Below, in pieces: positions 11,517-23,800 of a stretch of DNA of 64,000 bases. Each line of letters opens with the position of its first letter. The stretch's first letter is position 1. Origin of the DNA: Patiria pectinifera (taxonomy: Eukaryota > Echinodermata > Asteroidea > Valvatida > Asterinidae); the NCBI GenBank assembly GCA_029964075.1, contig CM057149.1:15452197-15516196 (forward strand), read 5' to 3'. The notes beneath the pieces are model-generated. The model ran no database searches. It saw only the letters and a list, made by a program, of their open reading frames with translations, and had not been told where the DNA came from. The position numbers and the translations under genes were made by a program.

Positions 11517-13525
11517 CGCCACTGCCGGAAGGTCACATTTCTTCAAAACGATTCACTGGATGACGATGCAAATCTGGTACGAACTAGAAACCTGGTCCAA
11601 AGATGTGATAAATGTATAAGTATCAAGGCTCGAACTAAATGCAGCGCTGGCGCGTTTTTGTTTGTTTTGTTTTTGGCGATAAACATGACCGCCGTAACGC
11701 GTGTATTTTTGTGCGAAATCCCGCGGATCTACAACACTTTTGGACACAGCAAAAGTCAATCGTAACAAAGCCGAAATTACCCTTTACATTTGTTAAGTAA
11801 CGTGTCTTAGGAAACTGAAACCATTGAACAAAGTTTTGTGTGCTTGGCAATTTCCGTCTGTTTCAACTACCTGAGCTGAGAGGAGAGCGTTTTTAATTGA
11901 CCTAATATATCTGCTTCATTTGAAACATTACTTTATTATTCAGTGTATATAAAGTGAATAGTCATTCAACATTTGTGGGTGGGTGGATGGAGGGACTACC
12001 CGATGTTCCCAAATACCTATGTTTAGGCCCGTCATCAGCCTTGAGTGTCGGTGGGGGGGGGGGGGCATAGTACAAACTAAGGGGTCCCACTACCATAAAA
12101 AATACCAAATTACACATGTATGGTTTTGCCGTTGGGGCCCAATAATTGCTTGCCATGGGGGCCCGGACCCACCAGCCCCAAGGTATCCCAAGTGTTTTTC
12201 TCTGCAATTGGCGGCGCACTGCGTATAGGGACTATCTGTTTTCGTTCAAAGCCATTTGTTTTTCGAAATGAGGTTGGTGAAATTCGGCGGGACACTGTTG
12301 ACACTCCTGCAGCGTACCTAAGTTGGAATAAATTAAGCTACAGAAATAAATTTGGTCTCATTGGAAAGCCAATGATTTGCGCTTTAACATCATATAGCCT
12401 GAAAAGTCAAAGGTGGGGTTATTCCTCATTGTGCTATGGCAAATAGCTGAAAATATTAAATACATAATAAACACCTATCCTAGCCTTTTCAGGCTAAACT
12501 TTAAGTAAATCAACTGGTAACTGGACCATACAAATGACGTCTATCCTCCCAAAGGGGCGTGTCTCAAAAAGCAGTTTTAACATGTTGCCACATTCAAATT
12601 ATGCACGAGCTATACAATACAACCAACTTGATGCACTCACTGTGTTTGAAATGAAATAATTACATTACATTAAATTAATGAAACAAATATTTACACAAAA
12701 CTTACAGTATATACTGGCTCCTATTGAAGACCGGGAACACCGTCAAGGGGGGTACGGGTGTAAATACGCTGGCTAATACAGGCCTTGAGAAGCAGCCTAT
12801 AGTATATACTTTTCTCTTAAACACCGCCCCACAGAATCAAAAGTGTGTGAATACTTCAACGCGCCAGCATTGAATGCAAATTACAACATGTCCTCGCCCA
12901 TACCACACATTATGCGTTAACAAAAGAAGACCACACCTAGATTTGCATAAAATGTACATAAAAGGTAATTGGGGCAAAGCCATCAACTTTCAGTAGGAAA
13001 TACTACACGAACGTACACTTGGCGTAAAATATCACTCCAACCTCGTCCCCAGGTTGGCGAGCAGTACGCGCCCACCACTACCTGCTCTCTCAGCCTGGTA
13101 ATGGATCATTTGCATGTGCAAAATTTTTGAACACGTATGTAAATGAGAATAGTCTGGTGCCTGCATGTGCGTTACGTTAGCGTTTGTTTGTGTATGCGGT
13201 GTCTGGGGTAAAACAGGGTCAATTCGTCGCAGCGCGAGCGTGGAGTGAGTTACGAAAACACGATTTATTTAATTAAACTGTTATGATCTTATCGAGACAA
13301 CATTAATATGAACAAATTGGAAAGGAAATGAGTATTTTCGAGAAGGCGTGGACGGATGATCGCGAAAACACGTACTGCACGTTCTGAATCAAGTACGCGA
13401 TAAAAATTACTAGCCAATTGCGGTATCGAATCAGGATACAGGAAAGACTGTTGACTAACTGATCTTCAACAACGGTACTCCATTCATTTATGATTCAAAG
13501 TAATTATTCCCTTATTGACTTTAAA

Positions 13526-13585
13526 TCGCTTATAATTTGATACTTGATGACGTCATCGCTTATAATTTGATACTTGATGACGTCA
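13526..13585. repeat. 30-bp direct duplication with CRE palindromes
   Basis: The unit ATCGCTTATAATTTGATACT... through TGACGTC is present twice in tandem. Each unit ends in the CRE-type palindrome TGACGTCA (13548-13555 and 13578-13585). A third diverged copy ends at 13922. Confidence 0.75.
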
Positions 13586-13914
13586 TGATGACGCCGGAAA
13601 AAAAATTATAACATCTTCGAACCGAGGTCCAAGTTCGTACCAGGTTTTATGACTACCAAACCGTTTGGAAGAAATCTGGGTTTGTTTTGATTTGAGGCTC
13701 ATTTACATGTTTTGAATTCATCTGACTTTGACCTTCCGGTAACCCCGGAAGGAAAGGTCAAACGACTTTGAATCCGGTAATCAGAAATGTTCATCAAGGT
13801 ATGGTCTATCGGATCGCAAAGTATGAACATTATAGTTCAGTCAGTTCATGAGAAGTTATAAAGGGGAACAAATGTAATACTTCAAACAAAAATTGATTGC
13901 AATTTGATACCTGA

Positions 13915-13922
13915 TGACGTCA
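13915..13922. promoter_or_regulatory. CRE-like palindrome TGACGTCA
   Basis: Perfect cAMP-response-element core, preceded by AATTTGATACCTGA like the two upstream copies. It lies about 3.3 kb upstream of the SLC16 start codon. The repeat context means it may be a repeat by-product and not a used site. Confidence 0.35.
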
Positions 13923-16900
13923 TCATGACGTCTGAGTAATATGCGCACGGGGTCACGCAGGTCTGATATAGGCCCCATGGAAACGTTTTAGGTTTATGAA
14001 AAGTCGTGCAGAATCGTTGTTGGGGGAGGAAAGAAGAAAGAAGACATTATTTAACCATTTCAAAAAGGTGACACTGTCGTACCAGCCAAGTACACGAAGT
14101 TGTATATTATATAAATACATACCTTTGAGTTGAGATTTAAGCCAATTTTTAAACAAAGTGAATGACCTTTTTGTGAGCTTGACAACGCGGTCGAGGTCGG
14201 CAGGCAGTACGTCCGTTTTCTCGTTCATTCAACCGCAGCATTCACAATAAGTACACTAGATTTCACAAAAGGTTAAATTGTGACTAGCCTTTATATTTAG
14301 ATTGTGTCACAGTGGCGGGTTACCAACTAAACCGGGATGGGCGAACCCACGTGTGTAACAGCACACATGACGTTTGAGTTAAGACTTTGACCAGCCTGTG
14401 TTTTCAAATCGATATTCACTGATGCAACCTGAAGTTATTGACGGTTATTAATTTGTATGTGCATCCAGCTGTCTCGCATCTACTTATAATCGATCTTTAA
14501 AGGGTGAATTTCTCTTTTTTAACATATTTTGTGCAACTTTCTACTCCTCTTAAAATGTATGGAAACAATGACCGCCGTTATTGGGTTATTTTTATCAAAA
14601 GGTGCACTTTTTAAACAATCATTTATTAAAACATTTTCAATGCTTTCCCGGACAACTGAGGGCGCTGTTTAAGTGATGTCATTTCAGGAATCAGACACTG
14701 TGGATTTTCTGTTTGAATTGGGAATTGCATTCGAATCGTAAGTATGTTCAGTTTATAGAATCTCATTCGGTTTGGGGAAATGCATTCGGTTGGTAAAATA
14801 CACGATATGTTTCGAAATACTTTCTGTTTTAAAATGCATTGGATGTTCGTACGATTGTTAAAAATGCATAAATCCCTTTCGGAACATGCATTCCATTAAT
14901 CAGAACACACGCTAGATATTGAAGGGGAAAAAAAATCGGTTTTGAAGAATACATAAATTCCATTGTTCAGTATATTTGTTTCAATCGTTTGATTTTAACG
15001 AAACGGGGGTGTCAACAAAGAACATAAACATTGCCTTAGGCCCTACCTCCATTGGCAACCGGATGGGCAGGTTTCACGACTTTAGTTTTATTCAACATAA
15101 AACAATGGGCGATTTGTGAGAAAGCGTCTACAGTGCTGCCAGGACGCGGTCCACGTCCACAAATTTAGCCAAGCGCCATCGCATCGATCCGATCTTTGAG
15201 ATTCCACAGATATCAGCTCGCACATGTCACGGCTTTTCACCAAACATAAATATTCCTGTATGGACGCCGCCACGTACGCAAGTACATGTACTATGATTAG
15301 CAGAGATAGTAACGTGCGCTTGATGATCGAGAGTGAACGTCACGGTGCATGGGCCATTCGGCAGTACCTAAGCCTTGTCAATACACGTGATTGAACTCAA
15401 AATGCATCACTGACAAGGCTTCGATCGATAACACCCGGGGCAAAACTTTTATTACACCAAACCATAAAAGCACCGGTATCGCTGCGCCGGGGATTGACCC
15501 GGATTGAGCATGGTATTTGCCCCGATTTATAATTAGGACCGACCCGAAGATACTCACCCGGACTGCCGACCCAACAATACTACAGACCGTCCTACCCTGA
15601 GAACCTGAAAGTAAAAAGGTCACTTGGCAAGCTTGAGAACCCTCGCGCGGCCCGTACATGGGCATTTTATACTGGTTAGGCTAAATAAAAAATATTTTTA
15701 AAAACTTGTTTAGCATGCCGCCTTGAAAAAAAACAGGAAGGAAGGAGGCCCCTTTTCCCACCAAAATGGCCGCCCGACCGGGCTATGTTTCAAGATGGCC
15801 GCCTGGTTTTTTTCTAAATGGCTGCCACTTGGACTCAGGAAATGACATCAGCTTTATATTTATCATTTTGTCGGGTGTTTTTTCGATTAAGAAAAAAACC
15901 CTTAAAAAAACCCATCTTGGTCTTCTATTTAACTTTCAGTTTTGAAAATGCATCTGATCCAGGGTGAGAGAGCACGTAATGGTGGGCGCGTACTGCTCGA
16001 CACCCTGGAGACGACGTTGAGTCTGCACCTAAAAAAATTCGGAAGTGAAGTGGTCAATTTTTGGCGGCACGATATTTCTCTTTCACGTCAGGCGATTTAT
16101 CGGTTTCCATCAATTGATATGCTATACGAAGACCTTTTTCAGGGGTAATTTTTTTTAATCAATTCACCAAAAATTATTGCAAATTCTAGAATGTTTGCAC
16201 GTTAATTTTCCTATTGAGGGTTCCGCAAGCGCGCCACCTGGGCTAAACCGCGGGAAGACAGCCTTCAATACTTTCGAATAGAGACCAGTAGGTCTATTCA
16301 GCGTTTGCAATATTTTTTTAATGAGCCATTTTGCCTTTATAGCTTTGTGTTATGCACGACTTCCACGTTTCTGGCTGTTTGGAAATTCCTTTTGACAGGA
16401 GCACTGTGAATTGGTGAATTGCAACTGTGGCTTTACTGCATTCTAATGAGGTACAAGTCATGTACTTGGAAAATTAAAATACAGCCTGCGGCCCCCCGCC
16501 ACGTTAATTATCGCCGGTCGTAGCCACACTCTACAAACAGTGTACATAATTATTAAGGAATAATCAATGTGCGATTGGGAGGCATATGTCTTCCCGGCTA
16601 ATTTCCTGAAATGCTCATTCACTTCTGAAAATTGGTCATTTGTTTTTGTCTGAATTTGAATGCACATCTTTTTAGCCCATTCAACGAAAGTTCAATCGTT
16701 TTCATTGACGGTACATTCGGTTTTGAGAAACAGACGGCCAATTACGTTACCTGCGCATTCATTTATACGCAAGCACACCTTTTCTAAATTAATTTCAGGT
16801 ACTGCAGCTAATTTGATTGACGGTTAATAAAAAAGAAACTCCTATATGATGGCATTAAACTAAAAGTGAAATAGAATGGTGAATGTTTGAAATCGCTCTC

Positions 16901-17121
16901 TAAAAGCGAACAAGAAGTCTTGTAAACGAATCGGAATGAACATAAACGAAAGGTGCTGCTCGATCACTTGATTGATTGAACTAAAATGGAATCAAATAAT
17001 GCTCTGGTAGCGAAAACGAACCGCGTGTTCAGAGCGATTCTTAAATTCAGACGAAAATGAAAGACCGATTTTCAGAACTCAATGAAAATTTTAGAAAATT
17101 GGCGGGGAAAACCTATATTAA

Positions 17122-17207
17122 ACACTCTGTTTAAGACCGGTTGGAGTCTGGATTCTGATGGGTATAATTATCAGCATCCAGACTCCGACCAGTCTTAAAC
17201 AGAATGT
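17122..17207. repeat. Long hairpin (38-nt arms)
   Basis: Left arm 17122-17159 and right arm 17170-17207 match at about 34 of 38 positions, with a 10-nt loop. Arm core is CTCTGTTTAAGACC. Single arms recur at 5460 and 43951. Confidence 0.8.
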
Positions 17208-17431
17208 ACTACCGATCAAGGACATAGGCCTACCTAAATACCTTTTCTATTAAAAAAAAAAAAAAAAAAATACCACCCCTCTAGCTATACAATGGTAAGG
17301 CCTTCTGGTATACAACTCCTTGTATTGAGATTGGGAGGGGCGGGGGTGGGGGTGGGTAGGGTATCCTCCCCGTCCAATGTACTTATGTCTATGATCACTA
17401 ACTGATCTTCATAAAGTCCAGCTCATTATTA

Positions 17432-17766
17432 AGCAAGACTCCTGTATAACGTCTGATAAGTCTAGACAATTCGATATGCAAGTCGGGCCCCAACCAATCG
17501 GAGTCGACCTTACTAAACCGTGACGTCATATCAATCAGGACTACATGGTTTGATTGGTCAATTCGAATTTGACATACAACAATGTTGTATTGTAATACAA
17601 CAGCCGCCGGGCGCGATATCGGGTAACATGATACAGAGCGCCTGACACATATTTTTTTTATCCATTGTCTATGGCGGGCAACGGGTGATTGACCGAAGAC
17701 CCGATATAGAAAGCGCTTGCTGATTGGTCAAAATCTAGGAGGTCAAGAGGCAGGGTCTTGCCTAAA
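17432..17766. mobile_element. Non-autonomous element, family G, copy 1
   Basis: Shares with 47688-47993, in opposite orientation, AACGTCTGATA, CAATTCGAAT, ATCCATTGTCTATG, CGGGTGA and TGACCAATC-type words over about 320 bp. It starts GCAAGAC and ends GTCTTGC. Confidence 0.7.
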
Positions 17767-19129
17767 CACGGATCCTACACACAAGGATTAACGACTCGGC
17801 CCAACTCCTGGTTAGACGCCTGATAACGGCCTGTACTGGTGGCAAATACCATGAATACTTTTCAACTAAGACCACTGCGCGCAGTGGCTTTCAGATTTGC
17901 AAGGCTCTTCGCCCGATCTGGCCTCGAAGTCTGTCAAGCCAGCGAATTATATTTTTGAATATTCATGATCTACGTTTTTGGTCTTTATTATTGAATTCTG
18001 ATAAGTGATAACTACATAACCATGGTAATGCCGAGCACAATATCTTTAGCTTTTAAGATGAACAATGAAATGTCGCTTTTGTTTCATCGGTTCGGCATCC
18101 TATCTCTCTAAAACTTTTTAATGAAAGCCTAATTAAAAACGAATTTGGGTAAACGGTGTTCTCCTCGAAATTTGACGTTTATTTCCCGGGTAAATACTTC
18201 ATCTATGACGACAAAAACTGCACAATACCATCTGTTATATCCTGAAGTATTTATTTTTAAAAATAATTTGGACCAATTATATCTTAAATAAGAAGTAGTT
18301 TTACTTACAGTTTTATGAATATTTCCGTTTTAGATGTCGTGCAAAAAACCAACACAATGGCACGTCTGGAAAATTCGCGATTACGCGCCAACGGGTATCA
18401 ATGCCCGTTATATCACGCGTCTAACCAATTAAGGCAAATCCTCTCCCTGAATGTCAAAGTGCTGCCCAATATGAAATTCAAAGTATAATGCATCATCACA
18501 GACGCTTGCTGCACGAGGCGTCATTGCGTTATGCTTTGTTGAACCCAAATCAGAAAGGACAGGTGCAAGCAATTGACATTTATGCATATATTTTCATTTA
18601 TTTATACATTAAAGCATTCCACTGATCTGAAGGCAACTCAAGTTGCAGTGCCGTTACAACGGTACATGTTATTCACATTATTATCCGGTAACAGTAATTG
18701 AGATATAATACCGGTACTGTAAAATAAGCATACATGTTATGTCTGAACAATTTCACCAACATTTCTTGCTTGGAGTCCGTATCCATGTGTTACTTGCATA
18801 TGTTCAACATAATTTTACACCCAATTTCATGATAAAATTGTGTACCGTCCACACGAATACTGGAAAATGTGCACCAAATAAAACGAAAAAAGAAACTCAA
18901 TATTATTTTCATACAATTTAGATGCGTGGATATTTTAACACAAAATGCAAAGTGTTTAATTTCTTTCAATATTTTCATTATAATGTTAATGTTTCCGTTA
19001 TTACCTGTTGCTGATAATCAGGTAAGAATGTATTGCAGGTGTCTTTTTTGTAGTTTTATTTGGTTCTTTTTATTTGCCCAAGTTCAGCTTCATTTTGCAG
19101 TTATATTTTAGACGATAAAATAAACTAGG

Positions 19130-19330
19130 GGAGTCAGGTTGGCGTAGCGGTACTTTCCTCGCCTTCCACCTCTGTGACCCGGGTTTGAATCCCGCCTGGG
19201 CCAACATGTGGATTGGGTTTTCAGTCCCTACCTGATTCCGTGGGTTTTCCCCAGAATATACTTCTGGGCTTTTCCTCCAACCTCTAATTTCTTCTCATTG
19301 TCTTCTCTCTATAGTTGGCCTGATGTTTCC
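19130..19330 (+). mobile_element. tRNA-derived SINE, family E
   Basis: Box A TGGCGTAGCGGT and box B GGTTTGAATCC, followed by the body CATGTGGATTGGGTTTTCAG and CCGTGGGTTTTCCCC. Not a tRNA gene: no paired acceptor arm. Confidence 0.75.
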
Positions 19331-19629
19331 TCCGGGATGCTTTGCCGCCTATTATGATACGGATACAGATACAACTAATATTACCGCTGAATGTTTCAAT
19401 GCCTTTAGTTTGCGATATATGTATGCCCACCATGCATAGCCTATGAGTTTCCTTTAGTACAAAGAGAAATATAGAAGAATGAGAACGAGTACGGCTATAA
19501 ATAAGACTTAATAGCAATATCACAGAATTAACATACTACTGACTGCAAGTAGCTTATATCAATGATGGTGATGCAATATGGAGTATATACATTACATTTC
19601 TAGAAAATCTGAGGAAAATACCCGGACAG

Positions 19630-19865
19630 GGAAAATGGTGCTACATGCTTGTGTTCTTGGGCAAGACACTTTACTACAATTGCCTCTCTCCACCCAGGAG
19701 TATAAATGGGTACCTGTGAAGGCAGCGCCCAGATTGTGCTGACCTTGAACTGCTGCAGAAACTGGTCATATGGTCTGATGAACAGGGGTAATAATTGTGA
19801 AGCGCTTTGAGACCTTTGGTATAAAGCGCTGTATGAAGCACTATATTATATTTACTATTTGTATT
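19630..19865 (+). mobile_element. SINE family A, head missing
   Basis: Body CTTGGGCAAGACACTTTAC, CACCCAGGAGTATAAATGGG and tail GAAGCGCTTTGAG...ATAAAGCGCTGTAT match the complete copy at 46620-46978. The tRNA-like head is not recognisable. Confidence 0.75.
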
Positions 19866-20648
19866 ATCATAATTGCTACATGTATCACAAACAATAAATA
19901 ATCAAAATGTCTAATTTTACAGAACATTTTGCTTTAAAATCAAATGGATTAACATCGATAACATGTGTATACTAGGTATATGATATAAAGCGTTTACATG
20001 CAGTAAAGTTACAATACCAATATTACATGTCGCAAAATCATTTCAGTGAGTCAATTTGTGCATGGTATATTTGCACACCCTGTGTAAAAAAAAAAATTGT
20101 CACATTTCATTTGCACAACATCAGACTCGACCGAAGACTCAAAACCTAAATCTGTACTCATCTTGCATAATGGCTGCCCTTCTAAGTCGGTCACGTTATT
20201 GCACAAAATAATACACTATTCAAATCTGAAAAATCATGTTATAAACGGGGATAACAGCCTCACATAAAATTCATCACACTAAATTTGGAAGTACAAATGG
20301 CATTGAAAATACAGCACAGTCCGTTTGAGGCAATATGTCAACCGAGCAGGAAAAGCGAACGCCTTGCCGGAAACGTGGATGCCACAACCCCCATAATTTG
20401 TATTCAAAATCATTTGTTATTTGGCAAATATACCGCAATAAATAGTGCCACCTATTGTCTAATAGTGTACAAAAATTTCCACTTTGAACAGCGTCACTAT
20501 TAGTCACCCCCCCCTTACTTCCCAGACCGCCTACTTTAAACATGGAAGGTTTGTTGAGGGTTTGTTAGGAATTTGTTGTCACAACACCCCCCCCCTTCAT
20601 CGAAATTAGATTGACGACGCCCATGCATGGAGGCCATAATCTCGCCTC

Positions 20649-20846
20649 TCAGAACGTGATTGTGAAGTTGAACTTGCATTCCTTGCGGATGTCCATGAGT
20701 ATCTGCTTGTCTCGTTTGCTCTCCGCTTCCTGCTCCTTGGCGATCTTCTCCAGGGTGTTCTTCAGGTCGGCCAGACGGTGCTTGTGCTCCCAGTAGACAG
20801 GCATCTTGAGGATGCTGTGAATCAGGGACAGGTACTCCGTCCTCAG
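20649..20846 (-). CDS. NCKIPSD: NCKIPSD exon 10 (C-terminus and stop)
   Basis: 66 codons including TGA. Acceptor tttttttgcag|CTGAGG. Encodes [39 protein letters not shown] and ends [12 protein letters not shown]. Confidence 0.95.
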   Translation of the reverse strand: MRTEYLSLIHSILKMPVYWEHKHRLADLKNTLEKIAKEQEAESKRDKQILMDIRKECKFNFTITF

Positions 20847-23800
20847 CTGCAAAAAAAAATAGTCCGGAAAGTAAATAACTAAATTTGCTTGCTTGGGTTT
20901 TGACGTTCACCAACGTAATTTCATAAATACTGTATCAATCAATCAAGGTCCTTTGGCAGCTTGAGCCCTCCCAGTGATCTCGATTCACATTGTCCCGGTC
21001 CAGCATGCAGGAGCACAGCTCCTCAGCGGTGGTGAAGCCGGTTTCCCATTTCAGCATGTCCACTAAGGAGAGATTTCTTCTCCCACGTGAGGCAGTGCCC
21101 CATGAGGGCTCCAAGAAAATGATCAGGCTAGCGGCCAGCTCCAGGTGACAGATGCAATGCCCTGCAAGCTTGAGACGGCGTTCCCGGATCTTTTTCGTAA
21201 CCTTGGGCAAGCCAGCGTAGAGGTCTACATTCCTCATGTGATCCTGCCACAGGATGTTCAGGGCCAAACTCAAGTGTTGTCTTGAGGGTTTGCAAGAAAA
21301 CTTCACAAGCTTACTCTGGTGGGACTCCAGCCCATGACCCCCTGCTAACTATTACAGTGGTCTTATCACTCAACCACGAGCTTGACGGGGCCGGCTGGCT
21401 GGTTTGAATTTAATATGGCAGAGGGTATTCGGAAAATCACAAAATAAAACTGATTTCTCAATTTTGACTTGTCAGTTGTCTTCTACAAGCACTCTAAAAG
21501 AAAAATTGCAACTGATGCGAAACTGGCCCCATAAACGGAACTATAAATCAGTATCTGTTCTGGGTAATTAACCCTAACTCCCCAGCCTAATTTACTACGA
21601 ACCGTACCCATTCTGGCCAATTCCAACACCCACATGGGAAATTGTACACACACACTGTTGGACTTAGTTTCTGGAGGTATGCCAAACCCAGTGTAAAAGA
21701 CCATCTGTTTAGGGGTACTGTACCTATACCAACAGATTTAAACAAAACCTGCTGTTGAACTTTGATGGGTTGAGTTCGGTTAGGGTTAATAAGGTCACAT
21801 TGAAGTAGCAGATACAGCCTCGGGGAAGGGAAACAGTCTTTGACACCATCTTTTTCCTCCTTTGATAAACGTTTATCTTTGTTCACCAATCTCTGATCAA
21901 AATCTCCTTGAAGATCTTAAAGATGAGTGATGTTGCTAATTCTATCTCCTTTTTTATTAATTTTTATTTAGTCCTTTTCAATTGTTGGAAAAACCTTCCC
22001 CCGTTGTTAGATGTTATAACCATGTAAAACAGAGTTGAAACGAGTCACTGATTTTTGTGACTCGAGTCAAGTCGAGTAATTTTTGAAGTGACTCGAGTCG
22101 AGTCAAGTCATTAGGTCAAGAAGGTCGAGTCGAGTCGAGTCAAATATTTAGCTTGAGTCAATTCGAGTCACAAATATTTTAACACTATTTACCAAAATGT
22201 ATAAAAGGAGGGCATAAATTTAGCCAGCGTTCGAATCCAAGCGGCTTTATAAAAAATCGCCAAAAGCCAATGATGAAACAACAAAAAATAAATCTGGTTC
22301 CTGAATAGTATTTTGTGCGTTCCAGAACCATAAGGTGGGAGTCTGTGACATGTTGTATGTTTGTAAATGAACTTAAAATTTGCACCGTAAGTCATTGCAA
22401 ATACTTTTCGCAAAATTTTGCTTTTATTTTTGGGACTCAAGTCTTACTAGCATTCGCTCGAGTCGAGTCGAGTCGAGTCGAGTCTTTTGATGAGGGACTC
22501 GAGTCGAGTCGAGTCATTTGCTTGCAGTGACTCCAGTTGAGTCGAGTCATTTACCCATAGGGACTCGAGTCGAGTAGAGTCACCAAAAATTTTGACTCGA
22601 GTCGGACTCGACTCGAGTCATTACAACTCTGTGTAAAATGAGGGGAGTGTGGCCTAGGGGTTAGGGTTTGTGAGTCATGATCAGAGGGTCAGGGGTTCGA
22701 ATCCTACTCTGCAGTAACCTACAATGGACTGACATTCCATCAAGAAAAATAGAAAGTCGTTTCGTGCTAACAAGGAAACTGGAGACAATTGCTGGCCTGA
22801 TGAGCCATATTGACTCAGGATTACTATTGACTTGTTTACTTTCTTTTTTATTTTGAGACAGAATAACAATCTACCTTATCGCCTGGACATCTGTCTGTCA
22901 GCTGCCTGATGATGATATCAATCAGAACGTTCATGTCATTGGTGTAGAACAGGGAAGAGGTGTCGGCGCTGGCGAAGATGTCACAGAGGAACTTGAGCAA
23001 TGAGCTGGGCGGCTTGGGCTCATACTCAAACATCCGCACTGGGTCAACTGGTCACAATGATCAATGGAAAAAAAGAATAGATTTACTACCCAGACTTCTT
23101 TTCATATTAATAAATACCTTGGAGAGTTGATGGCTTCCGATTGGTCGAGACTCGATCACGTGGGGTGTATTAACGGTGATATAAAGACCGGCTTCAAAGA
23201 ACAAGCAAATAAATGGCCCATGAAGCAGCATTGATCCGGCCCCAACCAAGCCAATGATTGGCCAAATTTACGACAGTCCTACGGCAGCTTGTAACAATAC
23301 AACACTACACATGCGCTCAACCACCATCGCGTGAAGCCTTACGCGCACGTTGCAAACAATTACTATGGGTGCGCGCGTGTGAGGAAGTTTTCAAACGATA
23401 TCATACAGCAGTATGGGCTTTATACCATAAGCTAAAATATGGCCCACAAACTTGAACAAAAAAAGTCTAGAAATATCGTCAACAGAAAAGTCACAAAATT
23501 TGAGCATTTTAAGTGTTTATTTCATTAACCAGGTTTGGGGGTGACCGCTGTTAATGGACCTCGACTTCGTCTCGGTCCATTATCAGCGGTCACCCCCACA
23601 CCCGGTCATTATCACGCAGTGAAGACCGGATCCTCACACTGTTATTCCCTTATTAAACCTAACCCCTTAGTAGTTCCCCAGAGCTATCCTGTTAGACCTA
23701 ACAGAGTCTGACGGTTACTCAGACATGAGTTTCCTGCTCAATCCAACACAGTCCCACACAACCCAACTTGCCAAGTTGTTGGGTACCTGAAAATATCAAA

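Larger units (their letters stand above)
13037..16020. mobile_element. Possible 3 kb element bounded by inverted ends
   Basis: 13037-13115 and 15949-16020 are inverted copies sharing GGGCGCGTACTGCTCG and GAGAGAGCA. No transposase or clear target duplication. It may equally be two independent short insertions in opposite orientation. Confidence 0.45.
10650..20648. other. Intergenic region between the SLC16-like gene and NCKIPSD
   Basis: Upstream of the SLC16 start and downstream of the NCKIPSD stop. No coding region is supported. The recognisable content is repeats (listed separately) and CRE-like palindromes at 13548-13922. The SLC16 promoter should lie here but no TATA or initiator could be assigned. 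Confidence 0.6.

Noticed and set aside
12120-12446. 108-codon plus frame
   Set aside because: No recognisable domain; overlaps open frames on the other strand and lies in repeat-rich sequence.
20536-20913. 125-codon minus frame over NCKIPSD exon 10
   Set aside because: Shadow of the real exon in another frame; the true frame matches SPIN90 and begins at a good acceptor.
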